A stretch of DNA of 64,000 nucleotides from Streptomyces pilosus (GCF_014649835.1 NZ_BMTU01000009.1:1-64000), one strand, 5' to 3'; counted from the stretch's first letter, positions 53,487 to 63,181 are shown. Translations and numbers: made by a program. The notes: generated by a model from the sequence alone, not told the origin.

Positions 53487-55019
53487 ATGCGGATGGGAAT
53501 GCACACCGACACCGAGCGCTGCGTACGCGCCGTGCGGTCGAAGGACGCGCGGTTCGACGGCTGGTTCTTCACCGCCGTCCTGACCACCGGGATCTACTGC
53601 CGGCCCAGCTGCCCGGTGGTGCCGCCCAAACCCGGGAACATGGTCTTCCACCCCAGTGCCGCGGCCTGCCAGCAGGCCGGTTTCCGCGCCTGCAAACGCT
53701 GCCGCCCCGACACCAGCCCCGGCTCGCCGGAGTGGAACCACCGGGCCGACCTCGTGGCCCGCGCCATGCGGCTGATCGCCGACGGCGTCGTCGACCGCGA
53801 GGGCGTCCCCGGCCTCGCCGCCCGGCTCGGCTACAGCACCCGGCAGGTCGAACGCCAGCTGCTCGCCGAGCTGGGCGCCGGCCCCCTCGCCCTCGCCCGC
53901 GCCCAGCGCGCCCAGACCGCCCGGCTGCTCGTCGAGACGACCGCCCTGCCGATGGCGGAGATCGCCTTCGCCGCCGGATTCGCCTCCGTGCGCACCTTCA
54001 ACGACACCGTGCGCGAGGTCTTCGCCCTCTCCCCGACCGACCTGCGCACCCGCGCCACCCCGCGTGCCACCCCGAGCGACACCCGGTCCCGCGCCGCCTC
54101 CGGCGCGCTGTCCCTCCGGCTGCCGTTCCGCACGCCGCTCAACCCCGACAACCTCTTCGGTCACCTCGCCGCCACCGCCGTACCCGGCGTGGAGGAATGG
54201 CTCCCCCACAGCCCTATGGGCATGGGAGGTACCCCCATCGGCGCCTACCGGCGCACCCTGCGGCTGCCGTACGGGCACGGCGTCGTGGCGCTCGCCCCGC
54301 ACCCCGACCACATCGCCTGCCGCCTCACGCTCACCGACCTCCGCGACCTCACCGTCGCCATCAGCCGCTGCCGCCGGCTGCTCGACCTGGACGCCGACCC
54401 GGTCGCCGTCGACGACCAGCTCCGCACGGACCCGGTCCTCGCGCCCCTGGTCGACAAGGCGCCCGGCCGCCGGGTGCCGCGCACGGTGGACGAGGCGGAG
54501 TTCGCCGTCCGGGCCGTCCTCGGCCAGCAGGTGTCCACGGCCGCCGCCCGCACCCACGCGGCCCGCCTGGTCACCGCGCACGGCACACCGGTCGACGACC
54601 CCGAAGGCGGCCTCACCCACCTCTTCCCGTCCCCGGAGGCACTGGCCGCGCTCGACCCCGGCACCCTCGCCATGCCGCGGTCCCGGCGCACCACCTTCAC
54701 CACACTGGTGCGCCGGCTCGCCGACGGTGATCTGCACCTGGGCGCGGAGAGCGACTGGGCCGAGGCCCGGGCCCTGCTCCTCGCTCTCCCCGGCGTCGGA
54801 CCGTGGACGGCCGACGTCGTCGCCATGCGGGCGCTCGGCGATCCGGACGCCTTCCTCCCCACCGACCTCGGCATCCGCCGCGCCGCCCGGGAGCTCGGCC
54901 TGCCGTCCACCCCGGCCGTCCTCACCGCCCGCGCGGCGGCCTGGCGGCCCTGGCGGGCGTACGCGGTGCAGTACCTGTGGGCGACCGACAGCCACCCGAT
55001 CAACTTCCTCCCCGTCTGA
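53487..55019 (+). CDS. AdaA-AlkA fusion: alkylation-sensing regulator and 3-methyladenine DNA glycosylase
   Basis: A 510-residue fusion. The Ada metal-binding domain uses Cys38, Cys42, Cys69 and Cys72 (IYCRPSCPV, ACKRCRP), where Cys38 accepts methyl groups from phosphotriesters. An AraC-type double HTH follows (about 85-185, LAARLGYSTRQVERQL, MAEIAFAAGFASVRTFND), then an AlkA_N domain and an HhH-GPD glycosylase domain (345-510) with LPGVGPWTADVVAMRALGDPDAF, where the Asp after the hairpin is catalytic. It both senses and repairs DNA alkylation. It precedes ogt by 21 bases, so together they form an adaptive-response operon. ATG 53487 or 53493 starts it. Confidence 0.93.
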   Translation: MRMGMHTDTERCVRAVRSKDARFDGWFFTAVLTTGIYCRPSCPVVPPKPGNMVFHPSAAACQQAGFRACKRCRPDTSPGSPEWNHRADLVARAMRLIADGVVDREGVPGLAARLGYSTRQVERQLLAELGAGPLALARAQRAQTARLLVETTALPMAEIAFAAGFASVRTFNDTVREVFALSPTDLRTRATPRATPSDTRSRAASGALSLRLPFRTPLNPDNLFGHLAATAVPGVEEWLPHSPMGMGGTPIGAYRRTLRLPYGHGVVALAPHPDHIACRLTLTDLRDLTVAISRCRRLLDLDADPVAVDDQLRTDPVLAPLVDKAPGRRVPRTVDEAEFAVRAVLGQQVSTAAARTHAARLVTAHGTPVDDPEGGLTHLFPSPEALAALDPGTLAMPRSRRTTFTTLVRRLADGDLHLGAESDWAEARALLLALPGVGPWTADVVAMRALGDPDAFLPTDLGIRRAARELGLPSTPAVLTARAAAWRPWRAYAVQYLWATDSHPINFLPV

Positions 55020-55040
55020 GAAACCGAGGACACACAGCCG

Positions 55041-55523
55041 ATGAAGCAGCACACCGTGATCGACAGCCCCTACGGCCCGCTGACGCTCGTCGCGGACGAC
55101 GGGGTCCTGTGCGGGCTCTACATGACCGACCAGCGCCACCGGCCGGCGGAGGAGACGTTCGGGGTCGCCGACGACGCGGGCTTCGCGGAGGCGGAGGAGC
55201 AGCTCGCGGCGTACTTCGCGGGGGAGTTGCGGGCGTTCACGGTGGCACTGCGGCTGCGGGGCACACCGTTCCAGCGGCAGGTCTGGGAGCAGCTGGCCCG
55301 TATCCCCTACGGGGAGACGCGGACCTACGGGCAGCTCGCGGACGCCCTGGGCAACCCCAAGGCGTCCCGCGCGGTCGGTCTGGCCAACGGCCGGAACCCG
55401 GTCGGCATCATCGTCCCCTGCCACCGGGTCGTCGGCGCGAGCGGCGGCCTCACCGGCTACGGCGGCGGCCTGGAGCGCAAGCGACGCCTGCTGGACTTCG
55501 AACGCGGGACGGCGCTGTTCTAG
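55041..55523 (+). CDS. ogt: Methylated-DNA-[protein]-cysteine S-methyltransferase
   Basis: A 160-residue O6-alkylguanine-DNA alkyltransferase. The DNA-binding HTH is in YGETRTYGQLADALGNPKASRAVG, the Asn hinge is in ANGRNP, and the acceptor Cys127 is in IIVPCHRVVGASGGLTGYGGG. It removes methyl groups from O6-methylguanine and is consumed in the act. It is the second gene of the adaA-alkA operon. ATG 55041 lies 15 bases after a GAGGA, not ideal but consistent with coupling to the upstream stop. Confidence 0.94.
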   Translation: MKQHTVIDSPYGPLTLVADDGVLCGLYMTDQRHRPAEETFGVADDAGFAEAEEQLAAYFAGELRAFTVALRLRGTPFQRQVWEQLARIPYGETRTYGQLADALGNPKASRAVGLANGRNPVGIIVPCHRVVGASGGLTGYGGGLERKRRLLDFERGTALF

Positions 55524-55526
55524 ACC

Positions 55527-56252
55527 TCAGGCCGCGATCCGGCGCAGCAGCCCGGGCAGTGCCGTCCCGATCGGCTCGCGGATCACCTCGTCCGCGCGCT
55601 CGTCGTACGGCGTCGGCTCCGCGTTGACGACGATCAGACGGGCCCCGTGGTCGGCGGCCACGTCCGCCAGACCGGCGGCGGGATGGACCTGGAGACTGGT
55701 GCCGACGGCGACGAAGACCGTGCAGGCCTTGGTGATCGCCACCGCCTCGGCGAGCACCACGGGGTCGAGCCGCTCGCCGAACATCACCGTCGCCGGCTTC
55801 AGGATGCCGCCGCAGTCCCGGCACGGCGGATCGTCCTCACCGGCCTCGACCCGGGCGAGGGCGTCCTCCGTCGAACCGCGCGCACCGCACCGGGTGCACA
55901 CCACGCTCCGTACGCTGCCGTGCAGTTCGAGCACCTTGCGGTCCGGCATGCCGGCCCGCTGGTGCAGCCCGTCCACGTTCTGGGTGATCACCCGGACCGC
56001 CGTCCCGGACCGCTCCAGCTCGGTCACCGCCCGGTGCGCGGCGTTGGGTTCGGGCGCGAGCGCGAGGGTCTCGCGCCGCAGCTGCCACGACCGGCGGCGG
56101 ATCTCCGGGTCGCCCATGTAGTACTCGTACGTCACGAGCTTCTCGGCCTCCGGATCGCGGCGCCACAGGCCGTTCGGCCCGCGGTAGTCCGGGATGCCGG
56201 AGTCGGTGCTGACACCGGCACCGCTGAGGAGAGCGACGAGAGGCTTGCCCAT
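55527..56252 (-). CDS. SIR2-family NAD-dependent protein deacylase
   Basis: A 241-residue sirtuin. The NAD-binding SGAGVSTDSGIPDYRGPNGLWRR opens the protein, then ITQNVDGLHQRAG with the catalytic His, a four-Cys zinc site (CTRCGARG, CRDCGG), FGERLDPV, and VAVGTSLQVHPAAGL for the ribose. It removes acyl groups from Lys and makes nicotinamide and O-acyl-ADP-ribose. It is the last of three same-strand genes (ADP-ribosylglycohydrolase, NUDIX, sirtuin) and is convergent with ogt at three bases' distance. Confidence 0.93.
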   Translation of the reverse strand: MGKPLVALLSGAGVSTDSGIPDYRGPNGLWRRDPEAEKLVTYEYYMGDPEIRRRSWQLRRETLALAPEPNAAHRAVTELERSGTAVRVITQNVDGLHQRAGMPDRKVLELHGSVRSVVCTRCGARGSTEDALARVEAGEDDPPCRDCGGILKPATVMFGERLDPVVLAEAVAITKACTVFVAVGTSLQVHPAAGLADVAADHGARLIVVNAEPTPYDERADEVIREPIGTALPGLLRRIAA

Positions 56253-56310
56253 GAGCCGAGGGTAGAAGCCGCGCCGCCCGGCCGGCGAGCGGATATCGGC
56301 GGACGGCCAC

Positions 56311-56814
56311 TCAGCCCACCCGGTACCCGTTCTCCAGTTCCGCCGTGCCGGAGCCGTCGGCGAGGACGTCCAGCGCGGCCAGGACCCGGCGGCCCAGGGA
56401 GCCGGGCAGATGGCCGGTCAGCTCCCCGCGCGGCACCAGCCGCCAGGACAGCAGCTCCGACTCCTGCAACCGGATCGACCCGAGCTCCTCCTCGTCCAGC
56501 ACACCGCCGTCGTACAGGTACGCCACCAGCGGAGGCCGGCCCGGCCCCTTCACCCAGTCCACCGCCAGCAGCGCGCCCAGCTCCCGGTCGAGGCCGATCT
56601 CCTCCGCCGTCTCCCGCCGCGCCCCCTCGCGGGGGCTCTCCCCCTCGTCCGACTCGATCGTCCCGCCGGGCAGCGCCCACCCCTCCCGGTAGTTCGGCTC
56701 GACGAGCAGCACCCGGCCCCCGGCGTCGCGGAAGAGGGCCCCGGCGCCGGCGAGGACACGGGGGAGGGAGGCGATGTAGGCGGCGAAGTCCTGCAGGGGC
56801 TGAGTCGTGGTCAT
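56311..56814 (-). CDS. NUDIX hydrolase
   Basis: A 167-residue pyrophosphohydrolase. The NUDIX box G-x5-E-x7-REUxEExGU is visible as GGTIESDEGESPREGARRETAEEIGL (residues 46-71), after EPNYREGWALP. The rest contains a beta-grasp region and a Leu-rich C-terminal helix. Substrate unknown; ADP-ribose, dNTP or NDP-sugar hydrolases share this layout. ATG 56814 was chosen at the first Met before the folded region. It lies 58 bases upstream of the sirtuin and 110 bases downstream of the ADP-ribosylglycohydrolase, on the same strand. Confidence 0.88.
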   Translation of the reverse strand: MTTTQPLQDFAAYIASLPRVLAGAGALFRDAGGRVLLVEPNYREGWALPGGTIESDEGESPREGARRETAEEIGLDRELGALLAVDWVKGPGRPPLVAYLYDGGVLDEEELGSIRLQESELLSWRLVPRGELTGHLPGSLGRRVLAALDVLADGSGTAELENGYRVG

Positions 56815-56924
56815 GCCGGAAGGGTACGGCGGCCGGCGGACGCCCCGTCCGGGCGCACGGCAGCACACGCCGTCCCGCGACCGGCACCGGGCGGCGCACA
56901 CGCCGGGTGCGCGTACGCCGTGCC

Positions 56925-58007
56925 TCAGGACTCCGCCCGCGCCAGCCGCAGCGTCCGCTCCGCCAGCTCGCTGACGCGGACCCCGTCGAAGCCGAAGACG
57001 GCACTGCGGACCGTGTCCCGCAGGGGGTCCGTCCAGCGCGCCGGGATCGCCGGGGCGCCGCACATCACCCCGGCCACGGAGCCCGCCGTCGCCCCGTTGG
57101 AATCGGTGTCCAGGCCGCCGCGCACCGTCAGGGCGATCGTGCGGGTGAAGTCGCCGTCGCCGTACAGCAGACCGGCGGTGAGCACGGCCGCGTTCGGGAC
57201 CGTGTGGATCCAGCCCAGGCCGGCCGTCTCCTCCTCGAGCGTCGTGAGCGTCTCCTCCCAGGCCAGCCCCGCCCCGTGCAGGGAGGCCACCCGGCGCACC
57301 GTGCGGGCCAGGCGGCTGCCCGCCGGGATCACCCCCAGCGCCTCCTCCAGCGCGTGCCGCACGGTGGGCGCCGTGAACGCCGCCGAGATCAGCGCCGCCG
57401 CCCACATCGCGCCGTACACGCCGTTGCCGGTGTGGGAGAGCACCGCGTCCCTGCGGGCCAGCGAGGCGGCGCGGCGCGGAGCGCCCGGCGAGGTCCAGCC
57501 GTGCACGTCGGCCCGGATGAGGGCGCCGATCCACTCCTGGTACGGGTTGTCGTACGTGGCCGTCAGCGGGGGCCTCAGTCCGTTGGCGAGATTCCGGTAG
57601 GCCACCCGTTCCGCCGTGAACGTCTGGAGGTACGGCAGCCGCAGCAGCCACAGGTCGCCCACCTGCTCGGTGCTGAACCCGAAGCCGTGCGTCTCCAGCA
57701 GGTGCAGACCGAGGACCGCGTAGTCGACGTCGTCGTCGCGGCAGCTGCCGCGGACCCGGCCGCGGACGCAGGCCCGCCACTCGGGGCGCAGGTCGCGCGC
57801 CTCGCTCTCGGACGGCGGCTCGGGCAGGTAGTCCGTCAGGGGGAGGGCGTCCGCGCGGCGCAGGTAGCGGTCGATGCGGGCGCGCGTCCACACCTCGCCC
57901 TGCTCGACCGGCTTGCCGAGCATGTTGCCCGCGATCCGGCCCAGCCAGCCTCCCAGGATGCGGTCGGCGAGTCCTGACTCCGTGCCCACGGCGGTCGTAG
58001 CGGTCAT
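56925..58007 (-). CDS. ADP-ribosylglycohydrolase family protein
   Basis: A 360-residue all-helical DraG/ARH-fold hydrolase. The first motif is RILGGWLGRIAGNMLGKPVE, the metal-binding acidic cluster is RDDDVDYAVLGLHLLE (normally TDDT-like), a central GNGVYGAMWAAAL region follows, and the second metal motif is RGGLDTDSNGATAGSVAGVMCG (the GGDTDT-N-x-xG pattern). Family members cut ADP-ribose from proteins, nucleic acids or small molecules. The actual substrate is unknown. ATG 58007 starts the first conserved segment after about 15 residues. It begins the minus-strand set that ends in the sirtuin. Confidence 0.87.
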   Translation of the reverse strand: MTATTAVGTESGLADRILGGWLGRIAGNMLGKPVEQGEVWTRARIDRYLRRADALPLTDYLPEPPSESEARDLRPEWRACVRGRVRGSCRDDDVDYAVLGLHLLETHGFGFSTEQVGDLWLLRLPYLQTFTAERVAYRNLANGLRPPLTATYDNPYQEWIGALIRADVHGWTSPGAPRRAASLARRDAVLSHTGNGVYGAMWAAALISAAFTAPTVRHALEEALGVIPAGSRLARTVRRVASLHGAGLAWEETLTTLEEETAGLGWIHTVPNAAVLTAGLLYGDGDFTRTIALTVRGGLDTDSNGATAGSVAGVMCGAPAIPARWTDPLRDTVRSAVFGFDGVRVSELAERTLRLARAES

Positions 58008-58153
58008 GCATCCGGTGTACCCGGTTCCGGGCCGTCCGCGCCGTTCCACGGGGTGGGCGGGCCATGGCGGCGGCCGTGCGCGCCGGTTAGGGTCACAGCG
58101 GCGCGAACGGCCCCGGCAGGTGGGCGGGGCCAGGAGGAGCGAGGGGAACACAA

Positions 58154-59323
58154 GTGGCGGACGCTGCAGCAAGCGGCACGCGTACGGCGCGATCGGCACC
58201 ACGGGTGCTCGTCGCCGCGGACAAGTTCAAGGGATCGCTGACGGCCGTCGAGGTCGCCGGGCGGGTGACGGCCGGGCTGCGCCGGGTCGTGCCGGACCTG
58301 GCGGTCGAGGCGCTCCCCGTGGCCGACGGCGGCGACGGCACGGTGGCCGCGGCGGTCGCGGCCGGGTTCGAACGGCGCGAGGTGCGCGTCACCGGTCCCG
58401 CCGGGGACCCGGTGACCGCGGCGTACGCGCTGCGGGACGGCACCGCCGTCGTGGAGATGGCGGAGGCCAGCGGGCTCCAGCGGCTGCCGGGGGGCGTCCT
58501 CGCGCCGCTCACGGCGTCGACGTACGGCTCGGGGGAACTGCTGCGGGCCGCGCTGGACGCGGGCGCGCGGACCATCGTGTTCGGGGTGGGCGGCAGCGCC
58601 ACCACCGACGGCGGCGCGGGCATGCTGTCGGCACTGGGGGCCCGGTTCCTGACGGCCGGGGGCGAGCCGGTGGGGCCCGGAGGCGGCGGGCTCGCCGAGC
58701 TGGCGTCCGCCGACCTGTCCGGCCTCGACCCGCGTCTCGGGTCGGTGGGCTTCGTCCTGGCCAGCGACGTCGACAATCCGCTGACCGGTCCGCAGGGAGC
58801 GCCGGCCGTGTACGGGCCGCAGAAGGGCGCGTCGCCGGAGGACGTGGAGCGGCTGGACGCGGCCCTGACACACTTCGTGAAGGTGCTGGAGAGCGCGGCC
58901 GGGCCGCGGGCGGCGGAGCACGCGTTGTCACCCGGCGCGGGGGCGGCGGGCGGCGTCGGGTTCGGGGCGCTGCTGCTGGGCGCCGGGTTCCGGCCGGGCA
59001 TCGAGGTCATGCTGGACGTGCTGGGTTTCGCGCCGGCGCTGGAGCGGGCCGACCTGGTGATCACCGGCGAGGGCTCGCTGGACGAGCAGACCCTGCACGG
59101 CAAGGCCCCCGCGGGTGTCGCCGCCGCGGCCCGCGCCGCCGGCAAGGAGGTCGTCGCGGTGTGCGGACGGCTGGCGCTGCCGCCGGAGGTCCTGGGCCGG
59201 GCGGGGATCCGGCGGGCCTACGCCCTGACGGACCTGGAGCCGGACGTGGCGCGGTGCATCGCCGACGCGGGACCGATCCTGGAACGCACGGCGGAGCGCG
59301 TCGCCCGCGACTTCCTCCTCTGA
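58154..59323 (+). CDS. glxK: Glycerate kinase
   Basis: A 389-residue type 1 glycerate kinase (GK1/GarK family). VLVAADKFKGSLTAVEVAG is the classical start, with EALPVADGGDGTVAAAV, DGTAVVEMAEASGLQRL, GVGGSATTDGGAGMLSALGA and SDVDNPLTGPQGA in family order, and TGEGSLDEQTLHGKAPAGV near the end. It phosphorylates D-glycerate, usually to 2-phosphoglycerate. GTG 58154 starts about 17 residues before the fold. It stands alone, divergent from the ADP-ribosylglycohydrolase gene. Confidence 0.93.
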   Translation: MADAAASGTRTARSAPRVLVAADKFKGSLTAVEVAGRVTAGLRRVVPDLAVEALPVADGGDGTVAAAVAAGFERREVRVTGPAGDPVTAAYALRDGTAVVEMAEASGLQRLPGGVLAPLTASTYGSGELLRAALDAGARTIVFGVGGSATTDGGAGMLSALGARFLTAGGEPVGPGGGGLAELASADLSGLDPRLGSVGFVLASDVDNPLTGPQGAPAVYGPQKGASPEDVERLDAALTHFVKVLESAAGPRAAEHALSPGAGAAGGVGFGALLLGAGFRPGIEVMLDVLGFAPALERADLVITGEGSLDEQTLHGKAPAGVAAAARAAGKEVVAVCGRLALPPEVLGRAGIRRAYALTDLEPDVARCIADAGPILERTAERVARDFLL

Positions 59324-59575
59324 CGCGGGGCGGGTCCGGCGGCCCCGTCCGGACCTGACGCGGCCTCACCGGGCGGGCCGGCCACGGCCCCCGCCCACGG
59401 GCCGGGACCGGGTTGCGGTCGCTCCCAGCAGTGGTTTAGTGGAGACGAAGGCACACGTGCAGGCAGACGTCCCAGACGTCCTCGCCGACACGGAGCGGCG
59501 TCACCACCCGGCCGCTGCGACTTCCGGCGTCCCGCGGCGTCTCGCCGAAAGGCGCAGCACGGAGGGAACCACGCC

Positions 59576-62500
59576 ATGCCCACCAAGGTGATCCGCAACC
59601 CGGAGGGCAGGGAGCGGCCTCGGAACACCGCCTGGTACACGCTCTACCCGAGGCGGTGGCTGCGGCGCACCGCGCAGGCGGTGGGCAGACGGTGGCGCTC
59701 CTTCAGGACCGGCAGGGAGGCGCGCCGGAGCATCGTCCCGAACCGCAGCTGGCACCCCTGGCGGGTGTCCCTCGGCAGGCTGCTGCGCGCCTTTGCCTTC
59801 CTCGGGACGGCGATGCTGCTGACCTATGTGGCGCTGTCGGCGTACGACTCCTCGCAGGACGAGAAGTCGTGGTTCAACGGCGTGCGCAAGGCCGCGTGGT
59901 TCACCACCGTCCTGGGCTTCGTCAGCCCCGTGCTGACCGGGGCGCTCATCCTCGCCTTCTTCCTCCTGTACTGGTACCACAAGGCCAAGCGGCCGCTGAT
60001 CAGGAAGGCGCGCACGCGACCGCACGACCTGGTCCCCACGGCCGGAACGCTCGTCGACCGGATCGTCGGCCGCCGCGAACTGGCCCAGGTGATGGCCCAG
60101 ACCCTGCGCAACCGCAAGACCCGCAAGCCCTACCTGCTCGTCGGCGGGGTCGGCGTCGGCAAGACGGCCGTGCTCGTGGAACTCACCCGCATGCTGGCGC
60201 AGCAGTCCGCCGTCCCCGTGCCCCTGCGCCTGCGCGACATGGACGGGGACGGTGAGCTCGACTTCGAGAAGATGGCGCGGCGCCGCTTCGCCGAGGAAGC
60301 CGACCAGGGCGTGTTCGCCGTCGGCAACATCGACAAGGCGTGGCGGCAACTCCGGCTGGACGACAAGGCCGTGGTCATCGCCGACGGCCTCGAGGAGGCC
60401 CTCCTCGACGAGCGGTACCGGGAGGACCGCGACAACATCATCCGGCGGGCGATAGAGCGGGCGGACCGTCAGAGACTGCCCCTGGTCATCGCCTCGCGTC
60501 CGCACGCCCCCCTGGAGGGCACCAGGGCCGCGATCACCGACCTCGAACCGCTCAGCGAGGAGGCGGCCCTGGAGTACCTGGTCCGGGAACCGAGCGGGGC
60601 GGACGAACGCCGGCTGGACTGGGTGGTGGAGACCGCCGAGGTCTCCGACTCGCCCATCTACCTGCGGATCGCCCGCCTGCTGCAGGAGCGCGGACTGCTG
60701 GAGCACCTGACGCTGCGCAAGGACGACGGCCGGCTGAACACGCGCAGCAACGACTGCTCGACCATCAGGCTGTGGCTCCTCGACACCTACCGCCGGGCCC
60801 TGGAGGACGGCCTCATCTGCGACAAGCTGGTGATGGACCGTGAGGAACGGCGCGAGACCCTGTGGGTGGTGTCGGCACTGGCCTGCCTGGGGCTGCTCCA
60901 GGACAGCCTCGAGGTGTCGTTCGACGACTTCGTCGGCGCCCACCTGAACGACCTGCGCGAGCGCCGGCAGACCGGGGAACCGCCCGGTGAGGCGCCCGCC
61001 TGCAACTGGCGGGACGCCGTCCGTGCCGTCGTCTGCCCGGCCCAGCGCGAGGCCCTGTGGGACGTACTGGCCCGGAAGGTGCACGAGTCGTCGTCCTGGG
61101 GCAACCCGCTGGACTACCCCACCGAGTGCTACACCGAGCTGGCGAGGTACGCCGCCAACGGACAGCTCCTCGGACTGGTGAAGGGCTTCGAGAACAAGGT
61201 CCGGTTCCCCCACAGCATCGTCCAGGCCTATCTGGGTCACCGCCTGCTGACGGAGGTGGGGGAGGACCGGGTCGCCGACGTCGTCGAACCGGCCCTGCAC
61301 AGCCCCGGCCCGTCCCGCGAGCTGCTCATCGCCCTGGTGCTGCTGTCCCGCCACCGGGCGGCGTCCACCGCCGCCCGGCGGGGCGCCGGGCCGGGCCGCG
61401 ACCGGTGTCCGCCCCGGGGGGAGGACACACCACCGAGGCTCGCCGAACTGCTCACCGGGGCCGCCGCGAACCGGCACGACGCGAAGTACTTCGACCTGTA
61501 CGCCGCCGCTCTGGAGATCGACAGCGTGGATCCGGCGCCGCTCCAGGACGCGCTGGCCCGTGACCTGGACGAGCAGTGGGCGGACCTGGAGATCAGGGGC
61601 GACCAGCGGACGGTGGAGGACGCGAAACTGGGGCTGGTGCGCCGTTTCGGCGCCGCGCTGCGCGAGCGCGACCGCCGCCGGAGGGAGGGCGGCCCGCGAA
61701 CGGAGGAGGGGGACCCGCCGCCACCCCTTCCCTACGAGCAGCTGTTCAGGATCGGCACGCACGAGTCGTCCCACGCGGTCCGTACGGCGATCGCGCATCA
61801 GATGGCCGCCGGCGGGGACGCCTCCTTCCAGGCCGTGCGGCAGCTCTTCCCGCTCGACACCGACCCGGTGCACCAGTACCTGGACTGGAGCCACGAGGCC
61901 AAGCGGAAGCTCAACCGCGACTACACCGCCTGGCTCGCGGAGGTGGACGCCGGACGCGCCGCCGATCCCGGGGCGGTGGAACGCCGGGAGCGGGAACGCG
62001 CCCGCTTCGTGCGGGAACACGAGCGGCGCCGCACCACCCAGTGGCGTCACTTCGCCCTGCGGGCCTGGCTGGTCCCCATGTACGTCGCGTCCGTCTCCGT
62101 GAAGTACCGCGACGAGACGAAGGAACGCCTCGACCTCTGGCTGCGGCACCTGACCACCACGGCCGGCGGGGCCGGCACCGGGCCGCCACCCCCGGGGGCG
62201 GGCGAGCCCGACCTGCCGCTGTCCATGGAGAACGCGATGGCCCAGGGCTTCAAGAACGCGGCGAACCGGCGCAGGCGGCATCCGGACGCCTACGAGGAGA
62301 GCCGGGCACACCTGATGAAGCAGGCCGAGCGGATGCTCGTCTCCAGCCGCTCCTGGTACTCGCAGCTCAGCCTCCTGCACGCCCTGTGCCTGTGGGAGCT
62401 GCCCGACACCGCCGGGCGCACGGACGCCCCCGCGGCGCCGGCCGCTTCCGTCGAGCCCGTGCGGGCGGTCACCCGGTGGCTCACCATCGCCGGGACCGCC

Positions 62501-63181
62501 CGGGCGGGCCGGCCGGACGGGCACGGGGCCGGCGGCAGGATGCTCCACCCCTTCGTCGCCGAGGCGGGCGATCTGGTGACCCTGGCGCTGGAGACGGGAC
62601 ACCCGGAGCAGTTCCTCTGGATCGACGAGCACGGCGCCATCGGCAACGTCGGCTCCACGCCGGCGGACCCGGAGCGCTACCGCAAGCACAACCTGTGGAT
62701 CGCACCGTCGTCCGGCTGGACGAGCCTGCACCCCCGGGCGCAGCGCCTGCTCGCCGACGCCCTGATCATGCTCAACCTCACCGAGCGGGAGGGCAGCCCG
62801 GACGACATCGAGGAACGCCTGGAACGCGCGAACAAGAACACCCTGCCGCCCTGTCTCACCCACGACCGCGGCCCGCTCCACCCGGAGCGCAGCGTGGGCC
62901 GGGTCGACCGGGACGAGCCGGGCTCCACCTGCCTGCCGACCTGCACCTTCCGTCTGTGCCCGTACCCGCCCAAGGCGAGGAGGACGCAGAAGGAGATCGA
63001 CGAGCCGTTCTGCCGGCAGCAGCAGGCCCTCCTGCACAGCCGTCACCGCTGGCACCTGCCGGCCGTCACCCGGCGCACGGCGCCGTGGGTGAGCATCCCG
63101 GTGCGGGAGCTGCACGCCTTCTGGGAGGTGATGGCCCACCGGAAGCGCAAGGCCCCCGCGGAGGACGAGCAGATCCTCTGA
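59576..63181 (+). CDS. Large membrane-anchored STAND-like P-loop NTPase of unknown role
   Basis: A 1201-residue protein. After a basic N-terminus come two membrane helices (about 67-90, FAFLGTAMLLTYVALSA; and 111-134, VLGFVSPVLTGALILAFFLL). The NTPase core follows: Walker A GGVGVGKT (190-197), Walker B AVVIADGLEE (265-274), a sensor-like LVIASRPHAPL segment near 300 and DLEPLSEEAALEYLV, the pattern of NACHT/STAND proteins. The 800-residue C-terminal half is helical, without recognisable TPR, WD40 or LRR repeats, and ends with a Cys-rich stretch (CLPTCTFRLC, FC) near 1110. ATG 59576 follows GGAGGGA. STAND proteins sense a ligand and oligomerise; here neither ligand nor effector is known. Confidence 0.8.
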   Translation: MPTKVIRNPEGRERPRNTAWYTLYPRRWLRRTAQAVGRRWRSFRTGREARRSIVPNRSWHPWRVSLGRLLRAFAFLGTAMLLTYVALSAYDSSQDEKSWFNGVRKAAWFTTVLGFVSPVLTGALILAFFLLYWYHKAKRPLIRKARTRPHDLVPTAGTLVDRIVGRRELAQVMAQTLRNRKTRKPYLLVGGVGVGKTAVLVELTRMLAQQSAVPVPLRLRDMDGDGELDFEKMARRRFAEEADQGVFAVGNIDKAWRQLRLDDKAVVIADGLEEALLDERYREDRDNIIRRAIERADRQRLPLVIASRPHAPLEGTRAAITDLEPLSEEAALEYLVREPSGADERRLDWVVETAEVSDSPIYLRIARLLQERGLLEHLTLRKDDGRLNTRSNDCSTIRLWLLDTYRRALEDGLICDKLVMDREERRETLWVVSALACLGLLQDSLEVSFDDFVGAHLNDLRERRQTGEPPGEAPACNWRDAVRAVVCPAQREALWDVLARKVHESSSWGNPLDYPTECYTELARYAANGQLLGLVKGFENKVRFPHSIVQAYLGHRLLTEVGEDRVADVVEPALHSPGPSRELLIALVLLSRHRAASTAARRGAGPGRDRCPPRGEDTPPRLAELLTGAAANRHDAKYFDLYAAALEIDSVDPAPLQDALARDLDEQWADLEIRGDQRTVEDAKLGLVRRFGAALRERDRRRREGGPRTEEGDPPPPLPYEQLFRIGTHESSHAVRTAIAHQMAAGGDASFQAVRQLFPLDTDPVHQYLDWSHEAKRKLNRDYTAWLAEVDAGRAADPGAVERRERERARFVREHERRRTTQWRHFALRAWLVPMYVASVSVKYRDETKERLDLWLRHLTTTAGGAGTGPPPPGAGEPDLPLSMENAMAQGFKNAANRRRRHPDAYEESRAHLMKQAERMLVSSRSWYSQLSLLHALCLWELPDTAGRTDAPAAPAASVEPVRAVTRWLTIAGTARAGRPDGHGAGGRMLHPFVAEAGDLVTLALETGHPEQFLWIDEHGAIGNVGSTPADPERYRKHNLWIAPSSGWTSLHPRAQRLLADALIMLNLTEREGSPDDIEERLERANKNTLPPCLTHDRGPLHPERSVGRVDRDEPGSTCLPTCTFRLCPYPPKARRTQKEIDEPFCRQQQALLHSRHRWHLPAVTRRTAPWVSIPVRELHAFWEVMAHRKRKAPAEDEQIL

